A DNA stretch of 52,512 bases, from NCBI GenBank assembly GCA_020848375.1, contig JADLAF010000063.1:1-52512 (forward strand). Reading direction: 5' to 3'. Shown piece after piece: positions 41,419-50,021 of the stretch. Each line of letters begins with the position of its first letter. The first letter of the stretch is position 1. This DNA is from Ignavibacteriaceae bacterium. Lineage in GTDB: Bacteria; Bacteroidota; Ignavibacteria; Ignavibacteriales; Ignavibacteriaceae. The notes under the pieces are model-generated. The model was not told the DNA's origin and searched no databases. It saw only the letters and a list, made by a program, of their open reading frames with translations. A program made the position numbers and the translations under genes.

Positions 41419-43128
41419 GTGAGTAATAGTATGGAAGCCCGGAATATTTGGGACCTCTGGAGTAAACACAGCAGAACTACTCCGGATAAAGACGCTATAG
41501 TTGTTTGGAAGGCCGGGGAAGAGCCGTTTAGATGGTCATTTTCTTCCATAGTAAGTCAGGCGGAGCGATATACCCTCCACTTAAAAAAGGCGGGAATTAA
41601 AAAGGGGGAAGTGGTTGCTATTATCATAAGACACAATAAAGAATTTTTCCCATTATATATGGGAATCGTTGGATTAGGTGCCATACCAGCGGTATTAGCA
41701 TATCCGAACCCAAGACTGCATCCTGATAAATTCAGACAGGGTATTATCGGAATGTCACACCGGTCAGGTCTTGACTGGATTATGACTGAAAGGGAAATTC
41801 ACCCGATACTAACCCCGCTCATTTCAGAGGGTACAGTTAAGGGAGTTCACTTTCCGCTTGAATTCCCGTTGCAGGAGCAGTTTTCTGACGAGGAAGTAAA
41901 ACTTGTAAGAGAGAAGCGAGGAGCGGTGACCCCTGACGAGCCCATGTTACTTCAGCACTCTTCGGGAACTACGGGATTGCAGAAACCAGTGCTTCTTTCT
42001 CATGGTGCAATTGTAAGACACGCTGATTATTATGGAAAATCAATTCAGGTTACCGAGGAAGACAAAGTTGTCTCATGGCTGCCACTGTATCATGATATGG
42101 GGCTGATTGCAGCGTTTCACATGCCGCTGGCATTCGGAATCACTTCTATTCAAATTGACCCCTTTGAGTGGGTACTTGCGCCTGTTCTGTTATTTGAAGC
42201 ACTGAGTCAGGAAAAAGCAACGTTGGTCTGGCTGCCTAATTTTGCATACAACTTAATGGCGGACAAAATTCATGAAGAAGAATTTGAAGGACTCCGCCTT
42301 GATTCGCTCAGAATGGTAATAAATTGCAGTGAGCCGGTTCGTTATCAGAGTCACGAGCGGTTTAGCAATCATTTTAAGGCATACGGTTTCAGGGAAGAAG
42401 CACTCGCAACCTGTTATGCCATGGCTGAAACAACCTATGCAGTCACACAGTCAGAACCCGGTAAGGTTCCTGCTGTTGTATTTACCGACAGAGAAAAACT
42501 TGGTAAAGGAGTACTTTTATATACCGATTCACCTGAGAGCGCAAGAGTATGTGTGTCATCAGGAAAAGTAATTGAGGGCTGCCGGGTTGAAATTGTTGAT
42601 GAGGAGAAAAAACCTCTCGGGGAAAACTTGATTGGTGAAATAGCGATTCAGTCGGTTTCAATGTTTGATGGTTACCGTAATTATCCGGAAAAGACTGCTG
42701 AAGTTTTGAAGGACGGATGGTACTATTCGGGAGATTTTGGTTTCATGAAGGATGGCGAGTGTTATGTCATCGGCAGGAAGAAAGATATCATCATAGTCGC
42801 GGGCAAGAATATCTATCCGGAGGATGTTGAAGATACGCTTAATAAGGTACAGGGATTATTGCCTGGCAGGGTCATTGCATTCGGAGCTGATGATACAGAA
42901 GTAGGGACAGAGGTACTTTGCGTGATTGTTGAGTCTGAAGCCACCACTCCAAAAGAAAAAGCTGATCTGAGGGTTAAAATTCTTGAAAACGCTCTGGCAA
43001 ATGACCAGAGCATTTCGCGGATATATATAGTTCCGCCGCGCTGGCTAATTAAAAGCTCGGCCGGTAAACCAAGCAGAAAACACAATAAAGAACGTATTCT
43101 AGAATCAAATGAATATTTAATGGCCTGA
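41419..43128 (+). CDS. Fatty-acyl-AMP ligase (FAAL)-type adenylate-forming enzyme
   Basis: A 569-residue adenylate-forming ligase. Core blocks are LLQHSSGTTGLQKPVLLSH (the P-loop), WLPLYHDMGLI, then VINCSEPVRYQSHERF, YAMAETTYAVTQ, YYSGDFGFMKDG, VIGRKKDIIIVAGKNIYPED, and SSAGKPSRK with the catalytic Lys near the C-terminus. PLYHDMGL and the xxxEPV segment followed by AYGFREEAL are typical of fatty-acyl-AMP ligases, which load a carrier protein rather than CoA. The stand-alone carrier gene follows by 2 bases. Start is GTG 41419 or ATG 41431 (MEARNIWDL); neither has a strong ribosome-binding site. It probably charges the neighbouring acyl carrier protein. Confidence 0.85.
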   Translation: MSNSMEARNIWDLWSKHSRTTPDKDAIVVWKAGEEPFRWSFSSIVSQAERYTLHLKKAGIKKGEVVAIIIRHNKEFFPLYMGIVGLGAIPAVLAYPNPRLHPDKFRQGIIGMSHRSGLDWIMTEREIHPILTPLISEGTVKGVHFPLEFPLQEQFSDEEVKLVREKRGAVTPDEPMLLQHSSGTTGLQKPVLLSHGAIVRHADYYGKSIQVTEEDKVVSWLPLYHDMGLIAAFHMPLAFGITSIQIDPFEWVLAPVLLFEALSQEKATLVWLPNFAYNLMADKIHEEEFEGLRLDSLRMVINCSEPVRYQSHERFSNHFKAYGFREEALATCYAMAETTYAVTQSEPGKVPAVVFTDREKLGKGVLLYTDSPESARVCVSSGKVIEGCRVEIVDEEKKPLGENLIGEIAIQSVSMFDGYRNYPEKTAEVLKDGWYYSGDFGFMKDGECYVIGRKKDIIIVAGKNIYPEDVEDTLNKVQGLLPGRVIAFGADDTEVGTEVLCVIVESEATTPKEKADLRVKILENALANDQSISRIYIVPPRWLIKSSAGKPSRKHNKERILESNEYLMA

Positions 43129-43130
43129 CA

Positions 43131-43367
43131 ATGATTACTCCAGAATTTAAAGCATCCATTTTAAAAGAACTCCGTCTTGACGATTATGAAATCAAGGATG
43201 AAACGCTCGCGAATCAGATTCCGGGATGGGATTCAATTAACCACATCAATGTAATATCTGCTATTGAAAAGGATTTTAGTGTCAGATTTAAAAGCATTGA
43301 AATACTTAAATGCAAGAATATCGGAGATTTGCAGAACCTGCTTACCTCAAAACTTGCGAAAAAATAA
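43131..43367 (+). CDS. Stand-alone acyl carrier protein
   Basis: A 78-residue four-helix carrier. The phosphopantetheine site is GWDSINHI with Ser35 (DSI where many ACPs have DSL). Acidic residues surround it (DDYEIKDE, EKDF), and the length matches carriers such as AcpP or DltC. It lies between the FAAL-type ligase (2-base gap) and the MBOAT gene (22 bases), so it is most likely a dedicated carrier, not the ACP of fatty acid synthesis, though that has not been tested. Confidence 0.9.
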   Translation: MITPEFKASILKELRLDDYEIKDETLANQIPGWDSINHINVISAIEKDFSVRFKSIEILKCKNIGDLQNLLTSKLAKK

Positions 43368-43389
43368 ACTGAACAACTGCAGGTAATTC

Positions 43390-44880
43390 GTGTTTATTGA
43401 TATCAATAAAGTCGCATCGCTTTTCAAATTTGATCAGTACGATCCGCTTCTTTTTGCATCCTCATTTTTCCTTTTCCTCTTTCTGGGTCTGCTACTCATT
43501 CTTTCTGTAATAAAGGAGAGAAAAATACAGTCATTTCTTCTGATTGCATTTTCTGTCTTTTTTTACTATAAGGCCTCGGGTGATTTTATCCTGCTCCTGT
43601 TGGGCGCTGGCATTGCGAATTATCTGATAGGGAAGGGAATATATCGTAACGAAAGTCAGGGGATAAAACGGTTTTTTCTGCTACTCGGAATTGTGCTGAA
43701 CCTTGGTGTACTGATATATTTTAAGTACACAAATTTCTTTATCGAGATATATAATTCCGCCCTTAATGGTTCGATAGATGCCTGGGATATCATTCAGCCG
43801 CTGGGGATATCATTCTATATTTTTAAGGCACTGAGTTACATTTTTGATATCTATCTGGAAATGCACGAACCGGAAGAGAGTTTTTTTGATTTCTTTCTTT
43901 ATCTCTCGTTCTTTCCTGCTATTCTTTCGGGTCCGATTGACAGAGCCGGAGATTTTCTCCCTCAGATAAAAAATCCGCTGCCCTTTACCAATTCTACGAT
44001 TGCAAAAGCGGTTTTCCTTATTTCGCTTGGACTTCTGAAGAAAAATCTGATAGCTGATTATATCAGCATCAATTTTGTAGAACGCGTCTTTGATGAACCT
44101 TCCCGTTTTACCGGAGTTGAGAATCTGTTAGCAGTATATGGATATACACTTCAGATATACTGCGATTTCTCCGGCTATACTGACATGGCAATCGGGATAG
44201 GGATGCTCATGGGCTTTAAGATGATGGATAACTTTAACTATCCTTTCAAAGCTGTAAGCGTAACTGATTTCTGGCGGAGATGGCATTTGTCGCTTTCAGC
44301 ATGGCTGCAAAATTATCTTTTTAAACCTGTCCAGATTGGATTGCGGTCATTCAGGATATGGGGCAATGCCGCAGCAATTTTTGTCACTTTTACATTGTGC
44401 GGACTCTGGCACGGAGCGAGTTATAACTTCATTATCTGGGGTCTTCTCCATGCACTCTTTATGATTTTTTCTCTCTTTACCAAAGATATAAGAGACAAGG
44501 CGGCAGCTTTTTTAAAGATTAAAGGCACATGGTTTCATAGTTTTTTAAAAGTGTTCATTACCTTTCATTTAATTGCCTTTGCATGGATATTTTTCAGGGC
44601 TGCATCATTTGAGAAAGCCGAAACGGTACTGAAACAAATTATTACCTTTTTCCAGCCGGAAGTATTCCCTCAGTTTGTTGATGCTTTCTTCCCGGTCTTT
44701 ATTCTGATGTCAATTGGTTATTTAATCCACTTTCTCCCTTCACGTCTTGAACTGCTTGCACAGTCTTTTATGGAAAGGATCACAATCGCCGGTCAGGCAG
44801 TTATCCTTGCTCTTGCGATCTGGATCTCAGCTCAGGCACGTTTTGCAGATCTTCAGCCATTTATTTATTTCCAGTTTTAA
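43390..44880 (+). CDS. MBOAT-family O-acyltransferase (AlgI/DltB-like)
   Basis: A 496-residue polytopic membrane protein with about ten membrane segments. MBOAT signature residues are visible: FWRRWHLSLSAWLQNYLF (His299) and LCGLWHGASYNFIIWGLLHA, with the catalytic His341. LDFSGYTDMAIGIGML-like text (YCDFSGYTDMAIGIGML) is typical of AlgI and DltB relatives. These proteins move an acyl group from a cytoplasmic donor through the membrane to a partner or acceptor outside. Start is GTG (43390). It follows the ACP gene by 22 bases and precedes the NlpC/P60 gene by 3. Confidence 0.93.
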   Translation: MFIDINKVASLFKFDQYDPLLFASSFFLFLFLGLLLILSVIKERKIQSFLLIAFSVFFYYKASGDFILLLLGAGIANYLIGKGIYRNESQGIKRFFLLLGIVLNLGVLIYFKYTNFFIEIYNSALNGSIDAWDIIQPLGISFYIFKALSYIFDIYLEMHEPEESFFDFFLYLSFFPAILSGPIDRAGDFLPQIKNPLPFTNSTIAKAVFLISLGLLKKNLIADYISINFVERVFDEPSRFTGVENLLAVYGYTLQIYCDFSGYTDMAIGIGMLMGFKMMDNFNYPFKAVSVTDFWRRWHLSLSAWLQNYLFKPVQIGLRSFRIWGNAAAIFVTFTLCGLWHGASYNFIIWGLLHALFMIFSLFTKDIRDKAAAFLKIKGTWFHSFLKVFITFHLIAFAWIFFRAASFEKAETVLKQIITFFQPEVFPQFVDAFFPVFILMSIGYLIHFLPSRLELLAQSFMERITIAGQAVILALAIWISAQARFADLQPFIYFQF

Positions 44881-44883
44881 ACT

Positions 44884-46068
44884 ATGAAAACAATTTTACT
44901 TATATTTTTATGCAGTATCATGTACGCTGATTCAACTACAGTCCTTAATATCATCGCTGATGTCAGAAAAACTCATGCCCCGGATAAAAGGACGACTATA
45001 TTTACTCTCAACACTGATTTCAGTAAGACAAATCCGGTTATCTCTGGTGAAACAAACCTGCCGCTGGCTCTGGAAGAACTTAAAGCAAAGCTGAAAGAAC
45101 AGAATATTGAAGCTGAATTTTCGGTTGATATACTCCCTGAAAAGAATCTCGGAGAAAATACCACTGCCGTTGTCTGCATTTCAGTAGCAAATCACAGGAC
45201 TGACCCAAAACACTCGGCAGAAATGGCAACTCAGTCGCTCATGGGAACGGTAGTGAAGGTTTGGAAAAAGAGAGGGGAGTGGTACCTGGTTCAGACGCCA
45301 GATAATTATCTCGGCTGGGTTGATGATGACGGTATTCAGTTAATGAATCAGAAGAAAGTGAATGACTGGCTTGCATCACAGAGGGTAATTGTAACTGTTC
45401 CTTATGCCTTATTAAGAGCCGATGCGGATGAGAAAAGTCCGGTCGTATCTGATTTAACGGCTGGTAATATACTTAAAAAGAAAGGCGTCAAGGGGAACTA
45501 TTTTCTGCTCGAAACTCCAGACGGACGGGAGGGCTATCTGGCGATGAGTAATTCAGATTTGTTTGAAGAATGGGTAAATGGCGCAGAATTGAATGCGGAA
45601 AATATTCTTAATTCCGCATCGGAATTTATGGGTTATCCTTATTTGTGGGGCGGCACTTCAACCAAAGGCGTTGACTGCAGCGGATTTACAAAGTCAGTTT
45701 ATTTTATGAATGGTCTTATTACTCCGCGCGATGCTTCCCAGCAGGTTTACTCAGGTGAGCTTGTTGACACTAAAGACGGATTTTCAAAACTTGAGCCGGG
45801 GGATCTTCTTTTCTTCGGGTTTAAGGCAACCGATTCTACAAGAGAGAGAGTTACCCACGTTGGTATATATATTGGTGATGATGATTTTATACACTCCAGC
45901 GGCAAAGTGAAGATAAACAGTCTGAACAAAAACAAACAAAACTTCAGCCCGTTCAGGTTTAACACATTTATAAGAGCTAAAAGATTTTTCAGTAATCCTG
46001 AAGTAAACGGGCTGATCTTAATTAAAAACAGTCCTGCCTACTTTCTTAAGGAGAATTTGCCTCAATGA
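44884..46068 (+). CDS. NlpC/P60 endopeptidase with SH3b domains (YkfC-like)
   Basis: A 394-residue exported cysteine peptidase. A short signal peptide (to about residue 15) is followed by two bacterial SH3-like regions (about 115-155, SLMGTVVKVWKKRGEWYLVQ; and 165-225, VTVPYALLRADADEKS ... LLETPDGREGYLA). The catalytic domain has GVDCSGFTKSV with Cys265 and VTHVGIYIGDDDFIH with the His. This order matches YkfC of Bacillus subtilis, a gamma-D-Glu-L-diamino-acid endopeptidase of muropeptides. The next gene is a dipeptide epimerase, the partner of YkfC (YkfB), overlapping by 4 bases, so both are likely to act on cell-wall peptides. Confidence 0.9.
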   Translation: MKTILLIFLCSIMYADSTTVLNIIADVRKTHAPDKRTTIFTLNTDFSKTNPVISGETNLPLALEELKAKLKEQNIEAEFSVDILPEKNLGENTTAVVCISVANHRTDPKHSAEMATQSLMGTVVKVWKKRGEWYLVQTPDNYLGWVDDDGIQLMNQKKVNDWLASQRVIVTVPYALLRADADEKSPVVSDLTAGNILKKKGVKGNYFLLETPDGREGYLAMSNSDLFEEWVNGAELNAENILNSASEFMGYPYLWGGTSTKGVDCSGFTKSVYFMNGLITPRDASQQVYSGELVDTKDGFSKLEPGDLLFFGFKATDSTRERVTHVGIYIGDDDFIHSSGKVKINSLNKNKQNFSPFRFNTFIRAKRFFSNPEVNGLILIKNSPAYFLKENLPQ

Positions 46069-47198
46069 GTTCATCGCGAAGAGATTTTTTAAAGATAGCA
46101 TCACTCAGTGCAGGTGCAATGATGCTTAACCCTTTTCAACTAATTGCTTCCGCAACACAATCAACAATTTTTTCCGGAAATAAAATGAAACTCCGATTCA
46201 GACCCTATACATTAGAACTAAAACATGTTTTTACCATTGCCACAAGTTCCAGAACAACAACTCCGGTCATGCTGACTGAGATTGATTATGAGGGATTTAC
46301 CGGGTATGGTGAAGCTTCCATGCCGCCGTATTTGGGAGAATCTCAGGAATCGGCTGCGGCTTTTTTGTCGAAAGTTGATTTAGGTCAGTTCAACGATCCC
46401 TTTGATCTGGAAACTATTCTGGCTTATATAGATGGTGTGGCACCAGGAAACCCTGCCGCAAAAGCATCAGTAGATATAGCGTTGCATGATTTGATTGGGA
46501 AACTGCTGAATGCACCTCTTTTCAAAATCTGGGGTTTTGACAAAACGAAAGCTCCTTACACATCTTTCACTATTGGAATTGATAAGCCGGATGTAGTCAG
46601 GCAGAAAACAAAAGAAGCAGGTGAATTTAAAATTTTGAAGATCAAGCTGGGCAGGGATACGGATAAAGAAATGATAGAGACGATACGTTCCGTTACAGAT
46701 CAACCACTCTGTGTGGATGTAAACCAGGGATGGAAGGATAAAAACTTTGCTCTTGAAATGATTCATTACTGTAAGGAAAAGGGAGTGGTCTTTATTGAAC
46801 AGCCGATGCCAAAAGAAGATCTGGATGGAAATGCATGGCTTACTGAAAGAAGTCCTTTACCAACAATCGGAGATGAAGCCGTTCAAAGACTTCCTGATGT
46901 AATGAAAGCTCATAAAGTTTATTCGGGCATAAACATTAAGCTGATGAAAAGCACAGGACTTCGTGAGGCACACAAAATGCTGACTCTTGCAAGAGCGCTG
47001 GACATGAAAGTTATGCTCGGATGTATGACAGAAACATCATGTGCCATCTCTGCTGCTGCTCAGCTTTCGCCCATGGTTGACTGGGCTGATCTTGACGGGG
47101 CGTTATTGATCAGTAATGACATATATAGGGGGACAGAGGTTATTGATGGTAAAGTCATTTTAAGTGACGGACCGGGAATCGGTATCAAAAAGATATAG
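46065..47198 (+). CDS. Dipeptide epimerase (L-Ala-D/L-Glu epimerase-like), Tat-exported
   Basis: A 377-residue enolase-superfamily enzyme of the muconate-lactonising type. The N-terminus has a twin-arginine signal (SSRRDFLKIASL, hydrophobic segment to about residue 30). Catalytic parts are KILKIKLGRD (Lys pair), CVDVNQGW (Asp), FIEQPMPKEDL (Glu), GDEAVQR (Asp), NIKLMKSTGL (Lys) and DLDGALL (Asp). Such epimerases interconvert L-Ala-D-Glu and L-Ala-L-Glu in cell-wall peptide recycling (YcjG, YkfB). It overlaps the YkfC-like gene by 4 bases. The Tat signal suggests that this copy works outside the cytoplasm, which is unusual. Confidence 0.88.
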   Translation: MSSSRRDFLKIASLSAGAMMLNPFQLIASATQSTIFSGNKMKLRFRPYTLELKHVFTIATSSRTTTPVMLTEIDYEGFTGYGEASMPPYLGESQESAAAFLSKVDLGQFNDPFDLETILAYIDGVAPGNPAAKASVDIALHDLIGKLLNAPLFKIWGFDKTKAPYTSFTIGIDKPDVVRQKTKEAGEFKILKIKLGRDTDKEMIETIRSVTDQPLCVDVNQGWKDKNFALEMIHYCKEKGVVFIEQPMPKEDLDGNAWLTERSPLPTIGDEAVQRLPDVMKAHKVYSGINIKLMKSTGLREAHKMLTLARALDMKVMLGCMTETSCAISAAAQLSPMVDWADLDGALLISNDIYRGTEVIDGKVILSDGPGIGIKKI

Positions 47199-47206
47199 GA
47201 GTTTTA

Positions 47207-48532
47207 ATGATTAAAGTTTTGTTTTTTTTAATAGTATCTTCAATCATGGTTTCAGCCGGCGACAACGGGAAAATTTTTCCGTACAAATATGAAAATTTCA
47301 CACTTGATAATGGTCTTAAGGCAATTCTTATCCCCATGAAAGGAAGCGGAATTATTGCGTACTATTCAGTAGTGAGAACTGGCAGTAGAGATGAATGGGA
47401 ACCCGGCAAATCAGGTTTTGCGCACTTTTTTGAACACATGATGTTCAGGGGTACAGAAAAATATCCCGCTGATATGTACGACAGTATTGTTACCAGTATC
47501 GGTGCGGATGCAAATGCTTACACCAGCTCAGACCTGACCGTATATCACATGAAATTTGCTTCAGAAGATCTTGAAACCGTAATGAGCATTGAATCCGATC
47601 GGTTTCAGTTTCTGAGATATACGCTCGAACAGTTTCAGACCGAAGCGGGAGCTGTGTACGGCGAATACCGAAAGAACAGAACAAATCCCTGGTCTGTTGT
47701 TTTTGAGGAGATGGCAGATATGGCGTATGATAAACATACCTATAAACACACAACCATGGGCTTTGAAAGAGATATCAAGGATATGCCAAATCAGTATGAA
47801 TATAGTCTGTCATTTTACAACAGATATTACCGTCCGTCTAATGTGGTTTTAGTTGTGGCAGGTGATTTTAGTTCGGATAAAGCAAAGTCGCTGCTTAATA
47901 CATATTATGGAGGATGGAAGCCGGGTTATGTTGCTCCTCAGATTGACGCTGAACCCGAACAGAAGTCTTTCAGAAAGAAAGAAGTTCAATACGAAGGGAA
48001 GTCCCTTCCACTTTTATTGCTAAGTTATAAAAGTGACGCTTTTTCGTCCCATAATAAGAACTTGCTTGCAACCATTCACATTGCCGAGCTTGCTTTCGGA
48101 TCAACAAGTGAGCTTTATAAGAAACTTGTGTTGAATGAGCAGAAAGTTCAGTTCATCGGAGCATCTCCGTCTGAGAACAGAGACCCTGGTATGTTTGATA
48201 TTTACACAATGATTAAAGATGAAAAGGACATTGATTACGTTCTTGGTGAGATAGAAAAAACGATTGAGCAGTTTAAGAACACTCCTGTTGATGAAACACG
48301 GCTGAGTAATCTTAAGAAGAGGGGTAAATATTCTTTCATTATGGGACTGGATAACCCTAACTCAGTTGCTTCTTCATTACCGCAATTTATAACAGCTACA
48401 GGAGGGATTGAAGTAATTGATGAGATGTATTCAGAGCTCGAGAAGATTACATCAACAGATATTCAGAATGCTGTCAAACACTATTTCAAGAAAGAGAAGA
48501 GTAATCTGATTATCCTGAAAGGAAGTAAATAA
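47207..48532 (+). CDS. M16-family zinc peptidase, catalytic subunit
   Basis: A 441-residue secreted peptidase with a signal peptide ending VSAG. The inverted zinc motif H-x2-E-H is intact (HFFEHMMFRGT, His73, Glu76, His77), with the downstream Glu in EAGAVYGEYRK. The rest fits the two-domain M16B fold (YRPSNVVLVVAGDFS, GMFDIYTMIKDEKD). It is paired with a second M16 protein one base downstream that lacks the motif. The two probably form an active heterodimer that degrades peptides in the periplasm. Confidence 0.93.
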   Translation: MIKVLFFLIVSSIMVSAGDNGKIFPYKYENFTLDNGLKAILIPMKGSGIIAYYSVVRTGSRDEWEPGKSGFAHFFEHMMFRGTEKYPADMYDSIVTSIGADANAYTSSDLTVYHMKFASEDLETVMSIESDRFQFLRYTLEQFQTEAGAVYGEYRKNRTNPWSVVFEEMADMAYDKHTYKHTTMGFERDIKDMPNQYEYSLSFYNRYYRPSNVVLVVAGDFSSDKAKSLLNTYYGGWKPGYVAPQIDAEPEQKSFRKKEVQYEGKSLPLLLLSYKSDAFSSHNKNLLATIHIAELAFGSTSELYKKLVLNEQKVQFIGASPSENRDPGMFDIYTMIKDEKDIDYVLGEIEKTIEQFKNTPVDETRLSNLKKRGKYSFIMGLDNPNSVASSLPQFITATGGIEVIDEMYSELEKITSTDIQNAVKHYFKKEKSNLIILKGSK

Positions 48533-48533
48533 C

Positions 48534-50021
48534 ATGAAAACAATTTATTGTGCACTTTTATTTATTTTCAGCGGAATTCTTATGTTTGGTTCGGATAACA
48601 GCAATGTCGTTATCAAAAAGAGTGATAACCCGATAATATCAATAAAAATCTGGTTTAAAACGGGATGGCAGGATGATCCGGCTGTCAAGAAAGGTTTATC
48701 ATTTGTTACTTCTCAACTTCTTTCAGAGGGGGGAACAAAAACTCTTACTTACGAAAAAGTTCTTGATTATTTTTTCCCGCTTGCCGCTGATTTCTCAGTG
48801 AGTTCTTCAATGGAGATGACCATTGTGAATGCAAGAATACACAAAGACAATCTTGATGCTTTTTACCCAGTATTTATTGATCATCTCTTAAATCCTGGAT
48901 TTCGGGAGGAAGATTTACAGCGTATTAAACAAAATGCGCTTAACTATATTAAAACTACCCTTCGGTATTCAAGTGATGAAGAACTGGGGAAGGCAGTACT
49001 TTATAATGAAATTTTTAAGAATACACCCTATGAAAATATTGGCGCAGGGTCGGTATCTTCAATAGAAGGAATCACTCTAAAAGATGTTCAGGAGTATTAC
49101 TTAAAATATTTTAACAGGTCAAATTATGTGCTTGGAATTTCAGGGGCGGCAGATGAAAAGCTTATAACTACACTACAATCTGACCTTGGTAAACTTGCTG
49201 CTGGCAGTGTTAATAACTACCTGCCGATTAAGCCCTCACCAATAAACGGGTTTGAAACAGTCATTGTTAGCAAGAAGGCAGCCGCAACAGCGATTTCCTT
49301 CGGATTCCCCATAAATGTTGTTCGTGGCAGCAGGGAGTGGTATGCTCTGGCTATTGCTAACTCATGGCTTGGCGAGCACAGAAATTCAAGTTCTCATTTG
49401 TATCAGGTAATCCGTGAGAAAAGGGGACTGAATTACGGAGATTATTCTTATATAGAAAACTTTCCGAATGGCGGAAGATATCAGATGCCTCCGGCGAATG
49501 TCTCAAGAAGAAATCAGATATTTGAAATTTGGATAAGACCTGTACCTAACGAAACACGGCATTTTTCATTCCGGGCTGCAATGCGTGAGTTGCAGTTGCT
49601 CATTGATAATGGTATGAGCAAGGAAGATTATGAGACTACAAAAAAATTCCTGCGTAACTATGTGCTTCATTTTGCACCATCAGAGGATAAACAGTTGGCA
49701 TTTGCATTAGACGATAAGTTCTACGGCATTAACGGCTCACATCTTCAAAAATTCCGTGAAATGATGTCTGAAATTACACTTGAAGAGGTAAATGCTGCAA
49801 TCAGGAAGCACTTACAGTATAAATCAATGAAAATTGTTTTTATAACCGAGAATGCTGAAAAACTGAAAGAAGATCTTATTAATAACAAAACCTCACCCAT
49901 TGAGTATTCTTCTCCGAAATCACAGGAAATACTTGACGAGGACAAGGTTATCGCTGATTATGCATTACCTTTTAACGGCGGATCAGTGAAAATTATCGCG
50001 GTTGAAGAATTATTCAATTGA
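48534..50021 (+). CDS. M16-family peptidase-like protein, non-catalytic partner subunit
   Basis: A 495-residue exported M16 homologue (signal peptide to about residue 20). Where the H-x2-E-H motif should be, it reads GLSFVTSQLLSEGGT, with no zinc ligands. The substrate-side Arg-Tyr motif is kept near the end of the domain (HLYQVIREKRGLNYGDYSY). Such subunits support the catalytic partner in two-protein M16 peptidases. It starts one base after the active subunit, and its end overlaps the GH9 gene by 4 bases. Confidence 0.92.
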   Translation: MKTIYCALLFIFSGILMFGSDNSNVVIKKSDNPIISIKIWFKTGWQDDPAVKKGLSFVTSQLLSEGGTKTLTYEKVLDYFFPLAADFSVSSSMEMTIVNARIHKDNLDAFYPVFIDHLLNPGFREEDLQRIKQNALNYIKTTLRYSSDEELGKAVLYNEIFKNTPYENIGAGSVSSIEGITLKDVQEYYLKYFNRSNYVLGISGAADEKLITTLQSDLGKLAAGSVNNYLPIKPSPINGFETVIVSKKAAATAISFGFPINVVRGSREWYALAIANSWLGEHRNSSSHLYQVIREKRGLNYGDYSYIENFPNGGRYQMPPANVSRRNQIFEIWIRPVPNETRHFSFRAAMRELQLLIDNGMSKEDYETTKKFLRNYVLHFAPSEDKQLAFALDDKFYGINGSHLQKFREMMSEITLEEVNAAIRKHLQYKSMKIVFITENAEKLKEDLINNKTSPIEYSSPKSQEILDEDKVIADYALPFNGGSVKIIAVEELFN

